This document shows, piece after piece, positions 1 to 6,730 of a DNA stretch of 7,309 nt. Below the pieces are notes generated by a model that did not search any database, was not told the origin of the DNA, and saw only the letters and a list, made by a program, of their open reading frames with translations. Source of the stretch: B21-G16 sp003644825 [NCBI: Candidatus Zhuqueibacterota bacterium]. GTDB lineage: Bacteria; SM23-31; B21-G16. How positions within the stretch are numbered: the first letter of the stretch is position 1; every line of letters begins with the position of its first letter. Both the position numbers and the translations under genes were made by a program. The DNA lies in NCBI GenBank assembly GCA_003644825.1, contig QNDJ01000066.1:1-7309 (forward strand), in the 5' to 3' direction.

Positions 1-1516
1 GCAGAAATTCAGCCCTTGCATAATTATTTATAAGGTTATTGTTAATTCCTTTATTGTCTTCAAGGAAAAGGGTGAACTCGAGCAAGTCGTTATATATATC
101 AGAGTTTTTAGGAATCTCATCTAAAAGATTGTTGCAGATTTGAAGTGAAGAATCTATCCTGCCTTTAAAAAATTCCAGTTCTGCCAGTTTAAGCCTTGCT
201 TTTCCGGGTAAATCTTTACCTGATTTCTTATCAGCATTTTTAACCCTATTGAAATTCAACATAGCATTCTCTAAATCACCTTTAGCAATAAAAACATCAC
301 CCAGGCGCAAAAAAGCCGTAAGACATATATATGTATTTTGAAATTGTTTAACAATCAAATTATAGTAATTAATAGCATTATCGAGGTCAAATAATTTCAA
401 AAAATTTATTTCCCCTATTCGGTAAAGAGCCTCTGCTTTAAGTATTGATTCTGGTGCTTCTTCAGCAACTAATTTATACTCTTCAATTGCTTTTATATAT
501 CCAGGGGTCATTTTTTTATTATCGTCTGGAACATTATCAATATTTTCGTAACAGTAAGCCAGCCCGAACCTTGCTTTTGGAATCTGCTTATGGGATGGAT
601 ATTTATTGATAAAATATCTGTATATTTCTTCTGCTATTTTATATTCTTTTTCATTCAGTGTCATATCTGCAAATCTTAAGATTTCCTTTCCTTTAGCATT
701 CAGAATGTTATCGAGAATTTTATACTGGTTAAATGCCTGTTCATATTTTTTATGTTTCATATATAAATTAATTATTAACCTTCTATAACTGGGATTTCCG
801 GGTTCTCTATCGATGTTCTCAATCAAAACAGGTAGAACCTCTTTAAAGGTTGTTGAGTCATCTGGAAAACGATTTAAATATTTGTTGACCGTATTGAACA
901 ATCGTGGGTTAATCTTTATGAGTTTTATATATTCTTTAGTTGCAGATTTAAAATCTCTCCTGTAGTAATAAAGATATCCAAGATTGGTTATAAACAGCTT
1001 ATCATTTTTAAGGGTTTTTCTACCTTCAAGGAGAAGATTTATCGCTTCTTCAAATAAACGATTCTGAACCATCAGGTTAGAAACATACAGGTAGGAAAAA
1101 TCTTTCTGGGGAAAGGTCTCGATAATTTTATTCCATAATTCTTTTGCTTTATCTATTTTCCCCCATCGATAGTAAGCATCTGCCAGGTCTCCCATAAGGT
1201 TAATATCCTGTTTTGTTTTAAGCCTGGACTCTAACAGATTAACAAGTTCAGGATACATCTTCAGGAAAATCATTGTTCGTTTCATCCCATTAAAGTAAAG
1301 AGGACTTTCAGGATCAGCTTTGTGCAATCTTCTGTATATATCAAGAGCTTTTTTATGTTCACCAATATTCTCATAACTTTGAGCAATCTTATACTCCTGT
1401 TGCAAGGGATTCTGTTTTTTTACCTCTTTTTTACGTTCCTGTCCCATCAGGCTTGAAGGAATTAATATCAAGAAAGTAATGAATAAAATTATAATTCTAA
1501 AATTTTCTTTATACAT
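1..1516 (-). CDS. Secreted TPR-repeat protein, 3' end outside window
   Basis: An uninterrupted minus-strand frame of 505 codons runs from an ATG at 1516-1514 off the left edge, so the C-terminus is missing. An AAAAAGG Shine-Dalgarno (1531-1525) lies 8 nt before the ATG. Residues 1-25 form a Sec signal peptide: a short charged start (MYKENFR), a hydrophobic core (IIILFITFLILIPSSL) and likely cleavage near LMG|QE. The rest is helical and repeat-rich, with degenerate tetratricopeptide units visible at about 41-70, 107-137, 141-171, 174-204, 278-308, 315-355, 361-391, 399-428 and 440-468. They show the usual G/A-Y-(6)-A pattern, for example LADAYYRWGKIDKAKELW and LGYLYYYRRDFKSATKEY. TPR proteins act as protein-protein interaction scaffolds, and the signal peptide places this one in the periplasm or outer envelope. 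It is on the same strand as the DUF4159/DUF4175-like pair but separated from it by an opposing small gene, so it is probably transcribed separately. Partner and precise role are unknown. Confidence 0.9.
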   Translation of the reverse strand, partial: MYKENFRIIILFITFLILIPSSLMGQERKKEVKKQNPLQQEYKIAQSYENIGEHKKALDIYRRLHKADPESPLYFNGMKRTMIFLKMYPELVNLLESRLKTKQDINLMGDLADAYYRWGKIDKAKELWNKIIETFPQKDFSYLYVSNLMVQNRLFEEAINLLLEGRKTLKNDKLFITNLGYLYYYRRDFKSATKEYIKLIKINPRLFNTVNKYLNRFPDDSTTFKEVLPVLIENIDREPGNPSYRRLIINLYMKHKKYEQAFNQYKILDNILNAKGKEILRFADMTLNEKEYKIAEEIYRYFINKYPSHKQIPKARFGLAYCYENIDNVPDDNKKMTPGYIKAIEEYKLVAEEAPESILKAEALYRIGEINFLKLFDLDNAINYYNLIVKQFQNTYICLTAFLRLGDVFIAKGDLENAMLNFNRVKNADKKSGKDLPGKARLKLAELEFFKGRIDSSLQICNNLLDEIPKNSDIYNDLLEFTLFLEDNKGINNNLINNYARAEFL

Positions 1517-1544
1517 TAAATAAACCTTTTTAAGAACCCTGTCG

Positions 1545-1574
1545 ATAATATGAATAAACCAATTTTTAACTGAA
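1545..1574 (-). promoter_or_regulatory. Possible promoter of the TPR gene
   Basis: In the divergent intergenic region the minus strand shows TATTAT (1550-1545) with TTCAGT (1574-1569) 18 nt upstream. The -10 is close to consensus but the -35 matches only three of six positions, so this is a weak call. A perfect TATAAT also reads on the minus strand at 1605-1600, without a recognisable -35. It overlaps the plus-strand -10, so the two directions may compete. Confidence 0.25.
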
Positions 1575-1575
1575 C

Positions 1576-1604
1576 TTTACAGAAATTACATCGTTAAATA
1601 TTAT
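1576..1604 (+). promoter_or_regulatory. Sigma-70-like promoter of the small membrane gene
   Basis: TTTACA (1576-1581) and TATTAT (1599-1604) are separated by exactly 17 nt, each one mismatch from the housekeeping consensus. Transcription would start near 1611, giving a leader of about 20 nt that is just long enough for the AGGAGAA ribosome site at 1618. In an AT-rich background such matches occur by chance, but spacing and position relative to the gene both fit. Confidence 0.5.
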
Positions 1605-1617
1605 AAAAAAGTACATC

Positions 1618-1624
1618 AGGAGAA
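1618..1624 (+). promoter_or_regulatory. Shine-Dalgarno that fixes a TTG start
   Basis: AGGAGAA sits 6 nt before the TTG at 1631. It is the strongest ribosome-binding site in the window. The frame has no other methionine codon near its beginning, so this site is what supports TTG as the real start. Confidence 0.65.
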
Positions 1625-1630
1625 TTTATC

Positions 1631-1963
1631 TTGGACTTACAGTCAATAGAAATTTCGTTAATAATATTTTTTACAGGTTTATTCATCGGCTTTATTACCG
1701 CTTTCTTTGTTATCAAATTTATCATAAATAGAAAAGTTAAATCTATATACAGGTCTCTTAATAATCTACTGTTGTTTAAACTAAAATATCAAAAAGAGTT
1801 ACGGAAAAGAAACGAAGCTCTTTTTATTCTTACAAACCGATTAAAATCTTTAAAAGAGAACCTTTCTAAATCAGGTGCTAATGAATATAGCAATTATTTA
1901 AATGATTTGAACCAGATTCTCTCAGAAAAAGGTATCACTAAAATCTCAGATAAAAAACAATAG
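1631..1963 (+). CDS. Small single-pass membrane protein with helical tail
   Basis: This 110-residue protein starts at TTG, chosen because of the AGGAGAA site 6 nt upstream and a good promoter match further up. Residues about 6-31 form one strongly hydrophobic helix with small-residue spacing (FFTGLFIGFITAFFVIKF). A basic stretch (NRKVKSIYR) follows, which by the positive-inside rule puts the C-terminus in the cytoplasm. Residues about 40-100 are charged and heptad-like (KLKYQKELRKRNEALFILTN, then LKSLKENLSK), suggesting a short coiled coil. The layout resembles YhcB/DUF1043-type proteins (N-terminal anchor plus coiled coil), but no diagnostic motif supports homology, so it is best called hypothetical. 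It is the only clear plus-strand gene here, lying divergent to the TPR gene and tail-to-tail with the DUF4175-like gene, one base between stops. Being embedded between envelope genes makes an envelope role plausible but unproven. Confidence 0.75.
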   Translation: MDLQSIEISLIIFFTGLFIGFITAFFVIKFIINRKVKSIYRSLNNLLLFKLKYQKELRKRNEALFILTNRLKSLKENLSKSGANEYSNYLNDLNQILSEKGITKISDKKQ

Positions 1964-1975
1964 TTCAGTTTTTTA
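1951..1975. terminator. AT-rich inverted repeat, possible bidirectional terminator
   Basis: TAAAAAAC (1951-1958) and GTTTTTTA (1968-1975) form a perfect 8-bp stem around a 9-nt loop. The loop holds the stop codons of both converging genes (TAG at 1961-1963 on plus, TGA at 1967-1965 on minus). Read in either direction the structure has an A-tract arm followed by a T6 arm, as in bidirectional terminators between convergent genes. The stem has a single G-C pair and the T-tract is inside the stem, so it would be a weak intrinsic terminator. Confidence 0.35.
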
Positions 1976-4900
1976 CTTCCTCACTTTTGAATTTACTTAA
2001 GGCTTCAAAATATTTTCGTATTAATTCAAGATAATCTTTTGTATATCCTTCTTCAAGAGCTCTCATTAAATTTTCCTTCAATTTATCCTTTTTATAAAGG
2101 ATATCAAAAGGAATATCACCGGGGCTTGTGGTTTTATATTCTTTTCCAACCTGTGATTTCCTTTTCCTGCTGTAATCTTTAGTTCTAACAGACCTCTGAG
2201 CATCAAGAAGCCTTGATAAAATTCTTTCCTGTAGTTTCAATGTTCTCTCATTAATATTTGCACTTTTTAAATCTTTAATAACTTCATCCATTGTTTTGCC
2301 TATTCCATCCAGTCTTCCTGGTATTTCAGACCTTCTGCCCATTTCTTTATACAATTCCTGAAGACTCTTTCGCAACATTTCCTGTTCGGCAGCGAGCTTT
2401 CTTAACATTTCCATCTGCATTTTTGTATAACTTTTACCCAGAGGTAATTCAGCCGTCTGTTTATTTATACCCTGCTGGGCACCCGCCATCTGTTCAAGCC
2501 TTTTTATATATTCCTCAAGTCCGGTTGCTGAACCGGCTTTTGAGAGGGCTCGAATTGATTTTCTCAATTCAACTATAGATTCATTCAAATACGATAAAGC
2601 TGTTCCCTGCGCCCTCGATGCACCCTGTCCATTTCTCTCTTCAAGAAAACGGAGAGATTGACCTATATTTTTTAATGCTCCCCCTATTGCTCTGCCAATC
2701 TCCGGGGTTACAAAAAATGTTTTTTGTGAAAGTTCCACAAGGTTTTTTGTTATTCTTGATAACCCTGATAAAACCTCATTCTGCTTTTCTGCTACATCTG
2801 GAAATTGCGGACTGTTCTGAAAAAGACTTCTGGTCTGTTTTGTTAAAAACTCCTGATTCCGGGAAAGAATCAATAAGTCACTTTCAGATTTCTTCATAAC
2901 TGTCATTATCCTGTTTTTTTGACCTGAAACCATATCATCTTTTGCCGATTTAAGCTGATTATTTAAACTTTTTAAATCTCTCTGAATACCTATGCCAGAT
3001 TTTAAGGCTAAATTTACATTACTCAATTCAATCTGCTTACTCATATCTATCATTCTGTTATTCAATTCCATCTTTTTTGCATCTTCAATAATATTTCCCA
3101 CCTTTTCATAAGGCATATCAAGGTTCTGGCTCATTTTACCGAGTAAATCTTCCAGAGTTCTCTGAAAATCACTGGTATTTTCGGCAAGTTTTCTTTCTCT
3201 GGATGACAGGGATTTCTCTGGAGTTTTATTTTCGGTTTTCAATTTATTTAAAGTTTCATTAATATTTTTCTGCAATTCTATCAGTTTCTCACTTTTTTTT
3301 ATAGCTTCATCCATTTTTTGTTCAATTTGAATCTGTCTTAAAATATTTGTAGTTCTCTCTATCCTTTTTAGAAAATTCTCCTGGGATATTTTAAATTGTT
3401 CAATGGCTTGTTTTGTTTTTTTGGGGTCCATCTGTTCAATTGCTTTTCTGAGTTTTTCCATAGCAGTTTTCAGTTCAGGAGTTACTATTTCCTGAAATAA
3501 TTTCTGAAGCTCCAGATATTTCTTCATAACTTCTGGAGAAAACAGGCTGTTCTTTTCAAGGGTAGAAGTTATATCTTCAAGTTCTTTTCTGATTTGCTCA
3601 AGCTTTTTTCTGATTTCTTCGGTTTTTCTCAGGGATTCCTCAAGTCCCTTTTTATTTTCCCAGTTAATTGTAGAACTTCTCTTTAAATCAAGAACAATTT
3701 TATCGATTTTTTCCTTTATTTCCCTGCTTTCTTTGACGATATCATCCAGTTCTCCAATTTTTTCGTTCTGCCTATTTTCTATTTCAGAAAAGATTTCAAA
3801 TATAGAAGGGAACCTGAGAGTATACGCTGAGCTTTTACTCACTTTAGGACCCGAAACAGCATCATTATCGAAAACTTCAACGAAATACATCACAACATCT
3901 TCAGGAAGCAAGTTCAAATTTGATAGGTCCCATTCATAAAAAACTTCTTTTAACTGGGGGGATTTATCTTTAAGCTCGATATCCAATCTGGAAAAATTTA
4001 TATTTTTTATATTCAGGCTGTCCAGTTTCCTATCTACTCTGATATAATTAAGCTTCATACCCGAGAATCCGAAATCATCGCTTATTTTCATCATTAATGG
4101 AAGTTTCATACTCTCATCTATATCAGTATCCTGACCCGGTTCTTCAATTCGGATAAAGGGATATTCATCTTTCAGGGCAGTTATCCAGTATTCAATAGGC
4201 TTTTTGTTTTTTATTCCTTTATCATCGCAAATTTCAAGATGGTATCTTTTATCATCATAAACTATAAATTTACCTCTTGCTTTTATTCCCGAAACCTGCA
4301 TTTTTGAAAAAGTGCCATCGTTAAAAATAATTTTTCCATCATTTATAATTTTATTTGACGAGATTTCAACTGTAACTTTCGTTCCTTTTAAAGTAGTAAT
4401 ATCGCCTATATTATCCTCCAGGTATCGGCTTCCAAGCCCGGAATATTCAGGATAATCAAGTTTTACCTTGATTTTTTTTATAACAGGTGGTTGAATCACA
4501 TTTATTCTGTATTCACCGGTAACAACCTCAAATTTTTTCAGGAATCCACCTCTTTTTAAACCATAAGCAAAGTATGTAAAGGAATCCCTGATATTATCAA
4601 TATGCACGATGTACTTATTTTTTCTAATCTTTTTAAGTTCTCTTTTTTTTGGTTTTTCATTTTTATCGTAATTTAAATATATAACTACCTCATCTGGGGT
4701 TTTCCCTGTAATATCAGCAGTAATTTCAACAGATTCTCCTCTGATAATTTCTTTGTTTCCTGGACTAACAGTGATTGAAAAAGGTAAAGGAACAGGAAAC
4801 TCTTTCCCGGGATGTGAAATTCTTATAAAAGAATCCTTAAAAGACGAGTAAAATATCATTGATATTATAAAAAGACCGGTAAAACATATAAGAAAGATTG

Positions 4901-5387
4901 ACCCTCTATTTTTCAATCTCCTATAATCAATTACACTATTAAAATCAAGGCTGATATAATCTTTTCCTGCTTCTACTATTGCCTTACTGATTAATTCACC
5001 GGAATATCCTTCTTTATTACTTAATCGGTTTTCATAAACCTGAAGAGCGTTAAGAAGCCTATCTTTAATTTCAGGAAATCTTCTTCCTACTTTCAAACAT
5101 AAGTTTCTATATGAAAGATTTTTATCAAACCCAAATAAACCCTTCAATGGACCGGAGAAAATAACTATTGCTATAGAAAATAATATAAAACTTGATACAT
5201 ATATAAGCAGGCGTCTATTTTCAGGCGAAAGATGAAATACTAACTCAATTGTAATTGTTAAAAAAAGCACCGCGGATATAAAAATCAAAAAAGTCAAGAA
5301 AGATAAAGAGAAACTATTAAGCAATTCGCCTCTTTTGAGCCTGTTAAGTTTGTTTTTAAATATTCTGTAAAATTCTTCGGGGTTCAT
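1965..5387 (-). CDS. Large DUF4175-like membrane protein with periplasmic rod
   Basis: This 1140-residue protein has three membrane helices at about 27-50, 60-80 and 162-182. Positive charges before TM1 and between TM2 and TM3 predict a cytoplasmic N-terminus and about 950 periplasmic residues. After TM3 come beta-rich Ig-like segments. The first begins near 197 (PVPLPFSITVSPGNKEIIRG). The second has YPEYSGLGSRYLED and IGDITTLKGTKVTV (312-340). The third has DDFGFSGMKLNY (437-448) and ends near 525. Residues about 530-890 are almost continuous charged helix, likely coiled coil. The C-terminal part has a conserved-looking ERILSRLLDAQRSVRTKDYS (1054-1073) and ends in an amphipathic helix with YLELIRKYFEALSK. 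Order and length fit DUF4175-family proteins, whose role is not established; they often co-occur with DUF4159, MoxR and DUF58 genes. The ATG lies 4 bp after the DUF4159 stop and lacks a Shine-Dalgarno, suggesting translational coupling. The frame is intact. No catalytic motif was recognised, so a structural or assembly role is inferred. Confidence 0.88.
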   Translation of the reverse strand: MNPEEFYRIFKNKLNRLKRGELLNSFSLSFLTFLIFISAVLFLTITIELVFHLSPENRRLLIYVSSFILFSIAIVIFSGPLKGLFGFDKNLSYRNLCLKVGRRFPEIKDRLLNALQVYENRLSNKEGYSGELISKAIVEAGKDYISLDFNSVIDYRRLKNRGSIFLICFTGLFIISMIFYSSFKDSFIRISHPGKEFPVPLPFSITVSPGNKEIIRGESVEITADITGKTPDEVVIYLNYDKNEKPKKRELKKIRKNKYIVHIDNIRDSFTYFAYGLKRGGFLKKFEVVTGEYRINVIQPPVIKKIKVKLDYPEYSGLGSRYLEDNIGDITTLKGTKVTVEISSNKIINDGKIIFNDGTFSKMQVSGIKARGKFIVYDDKRYHLEICDDKGIKNKKPIEYWITALKDEYPFIRIEEPGQDTDIDESMKLPLMMKISDDFGFSGMKLNYIRVDRKLDSLNIKNINFSRLDIELKDKSPQLKEVFYEWDLSNLNLLPEDVVMYFVEVFDNDAVSGPKVSKSSAYTLRFPSIFEIFSEIENRQNEKIGELDDIVKESREIKEKIDKIVLDLKRSSTINWENKKGLEESLRKTEEIRKKLEQIRKELEDITSTLEKNSLFSPEVMKKYLELQKLFQEIVTPELKTAMEKLRKAIEQMDPKKTKQAIEQFKISQENFLKRIERTTNILRQIQIEQKMDEAIKKSEKLIELQKNINETLNKLKTENKTPEKSLSSRERKLAENTSDFQRTLEDLLGKMSQNLDMPYEKVGNIIEDAKKMELNNRMIDMSKQIELSNVNLALKSGIGIQRDLKSLNNQLKSAKDDMVSGQKNRIMTVMKKSESDLLILSRNQEFLTKQTRSLFQNSPQFPDVAEKQNEVLSGLSRITKNLVELSQKTFFVTPEIGRAIGGALKNIGQSLRFLEERNGQGASRAQGTALSYLNESIVELRKSIRALSKAGSATGLEEYIKRLEQMAGAQQGINKQTAELPLGKSYTKMQMEMLRKLAAEQEMLRKSLQELYKEMGRRSEIPGRLDGIGKTMDEVIKDLKSANINERTLKLQERILSRLLDAQRSVRTKDYSRKRKSQVGKEYKTTSPGDIPFDILYKKDKLKENLMRALEEGYTKDYLELIRKYFEALSKFKSEEVKN

Positions 5388-5394
5388 AATATTA
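5385..5394 (-). promoter_or_regulatory. Stop-start junction, probable translational coupling
   Basis: On the minus strand the DUF4159 gene ends TAA, followed by TATT and then the ATG of the DUF4175-like gene. The bases before this ATG contain no purine-rich ribosome site. Reinitiation by ribosomes finishing the upstream gene is the simplest explanation, which would tie the output of the two proteins together. Confidence 0.5.
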
Positions 5395-6051
5395 ATTTGT
5401 TAATGCATATACAACAATATTTGTTCCCATTTTTAATGCAGATAGTCTTTTTTCCGGGGGGTCATTGTGAACATCAGGGTCTTCCCAGCCATCTCCGAGG
5501 TCTGTATTGAAGGAATAAAATACAACAAGCCTTCCTTCATAATATATGCCATATCCATGGGGTGGGCCTCCATCATGTTCATGAATTTTCGGAAGCCCAT
5601 CCGGAAAATCATAAAAACTATGGTAAATTTTATGGCTGAAAGGTAATTCAATAAAATCCTGTTCAGGAAAAACTTTTTTCATTTCTCTCCTGAAAGATTT
5701 ATCCATTCCATAGCAATCATCTGCATGAAGAAATCCACCGTTTATCAGGTATTTTCTGAGCCGTTCAACTTCTTTAGCTGAGAATCTTATATTGCCGTGA
5801 CCGGTTATATATAAATAAGGATAAGAAAATAAATCTTCATTCAATATAGAAACAACAGCATTTTTTTTTGCTGTTTTAATATTTGTATTTTCTCCAATAA
5901 ACTTTAATAGATTTTCAAGAGACGTGGGGTCTGTATACCAGTCTCCACCACCACTGTATTTTATCCTGCCAATAGTAAATGAACAAGATTGAGAAAAGGA
6001 TAAAGAAGGGATTATTAAAAAAAATAAAAATATTATTATCTTCAATTTCAT
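5392..6051 (-). CDS. DUF4159 domain protein, exported
   Basis: This 219-residue protein is recognisable as DUF4159 across nearly its whole length. Residues 1-20 are a Sec signal peptide (MKLKIIIFLFFLIIPSLSFS, cleavage likely before QSCS), so it acts outside the cytoplasm. Family-typical stretches, in order: KYSGGGDWYTDPTSLENLL (31-49), YITGHGNIRFS (81-91), GGFLHADDCYGMD (105-117), FRREMKKVFP (120-129), FYDFPDGLPKIHEHDGGPP (146-164), LVVFYSFNTDLGDGWEDP (175-192) and NDPPEKR (196-202), ending MGTNIVVYALT. The fold is thought to resemble class I glutamine amidotransferase/ThuA-like proteins; no enzymatic activity is established. The start is fixed by the signal peptide, since the next methionine is residue 115. 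No clear Shine-Dalgarno precedes the ATG, and only weak promoter-like AT-rich sequence lies in the 100-bp gap upstream (6052-6151). It is the first gene of a two-gene unit with the DUF4175-like gene, a pairing seen in many bacteria. Confidence 0.93.
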   Translation of the reverse strand: MKLKIIIFLFFLIIPSLSFSQSCSFTIGRIKYSGGGDWYTDPTSLENLLKFIGENTNIKTAKKNAVVSILNEDLFSYPYLYITGHGNIRFSAKEVERLRKYLINGGFLHADDCYGMDKSFRREMKKVFPEQDFIELPFSHKIYHSFYDFPDGLPKIHEHDGGPPHGYGIYYEGRLVVFYSFNTDLGDGWEDPDVHNDPPEKRLSALKMGTNIVVYALTN

Positions 6052-6151
6052 ATATACTTTTTATAACTTTTGTTTTATTTAATTTCTTTCAAAAAAATGT
6101 CGAAACAAGAATTATCAACACTAATCCAATGGTATTAACTGTATTTAGCTA

Positions 6152-6715
6152 TTACTTTATTCTGTTTCTATACCCTGCCTCATTAGTAGGGTGTTTTTTA
6201 CCATCTATAACAGTACTTTCCAACTCCCAAGGGTTTTTTTGATTCATCCCTCAACCTTTGAATAGATAAATACTACATCTTGTGCGAGATATTCTATAAT
6301 TTTTGTTTCACAATTATTAGAAAAATATATTTGTAAACAATTTTCAAATTTACCTGCCGGTACTTCAAAACTCATTGGACCAAATGATATATTAATACTT
6401 AAAGTCCCAGAAGCTGACTTAAATTCCCAATATTTATTAAAGAAGGCATATCTTAAATAGATTTCTCTTTATTGTACAAAAAATCATCATTTAACAATTT
6501 ATCAAATACATAATATTCTTTTTTCTTATAAGTATATTTTCTTATTATTTTAATACTCTTTTTCAATGTGTTGGTTTGTGTTATACTTATGTAATTCCAT
6601 GTATCACCTATATACATTGGTAAGTATGTAGTCTAGACCTCTGGTTCCAATATATTATTTATGCAAGAAAGAAAGAGTGTTATTGAAAATAGTATAGTAT
6701 TGTTTTTATTTTCAT
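6152..6715 (-). pseudogene. Decayed lipoprotein gene, copy A
   Basis: This is the broken paralogue of the gene to its right. Reading minus from ATG 6715 it starts MKIKTIL, then is knocked out of frame by a 5-bp ACTAT duplication (6689-6698). Removing one unit restores MKIKTILFSITLFLSC, a proper lipoprotein signal with the lipidated Cys codon at 6665-6663. Further lesions: TAG at 6635-6633, where the sister gene has CAG; loss of about 64 bp near 6466-6472, bounded by AAAG in the sister copy, with a resulting stop at 6455-6453; TGA at 6246-6244, where the sister has TGG; and a 1-nt loss next to a run of seven A (6234-6240). Between lesions the protein is still readable: LPMYIGDTWNYISIT, EIYLRYAFFNKYWEF, FEVPAGKFENCLQIYF, IIEYLAQDVVFIYS and PWELESTVIDGKKHP. 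These are hallmarks of a lipoprotein family with a 'YFPL..G..W.Y' start and a 'VPAGxFxxC' core, function unknown. The end is taken at the TAA (6154-6152) of the last readable frame. Confidence 0.85.
6689..6698 (-). repeat. 5-bp tandem duplication (ACTAT x2)
   Basis: ACTATACTAT lies inside the signal-peptide codons of copy A. Deleting one unit joins the ATG frame to the lipobox frame without any other change. This identifies it as the frame-breaking insertion, most simply caused by replication slippage. Confidence 0.7.
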
Positions 6716-6730
6716 AATTACTATACTGTT

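Noticed and set aside
606-788. Plus-strand open frame of 60 codons
   Set aside because: It lies entirely antisense inside the TPR gene, has no ribosome site and shows a shadow-like composition.
2291-2899. Two plus-strand open frames (2291-2578, 2618-2899)
   Set aside because: Both are antisense to the coiled-coil part of the DUF4175-like gene, where a helical charged protein yields long reverse frames by chance. Neither has a recognisable domain.
3733-3939. Plus-strand open frame of 68 codons
   Set aside because: It is antisense to the intact 1140-aa gene, is Ser-rich as expected for a reverse shadow, and has no supporting signals.
5433-5651. Minus-strand 72-codon frame
   Set aside because: It is an alternative frame inside the DUF4159 gene, whose own frame carries the conserved family motifs.
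6052-6151. Promoter for the DUF4159 gene (TCGACA, 16 nt, TAAATA)
   Set aside because: The -35 is good but the -10 matches poorly, and such AT-rich hits are expected by chance here. It was not listed as a feature.
5979-6242. Plus-strand 87-codon hydrophobic frame
   Set aside because: It covers the reverse complement of the DUF4159 signal peptide, the 100-bp gap and the tail of pseudogene A. Its hydrophobicity reflects AT-rich sequence, and no ribosome site precedes it.
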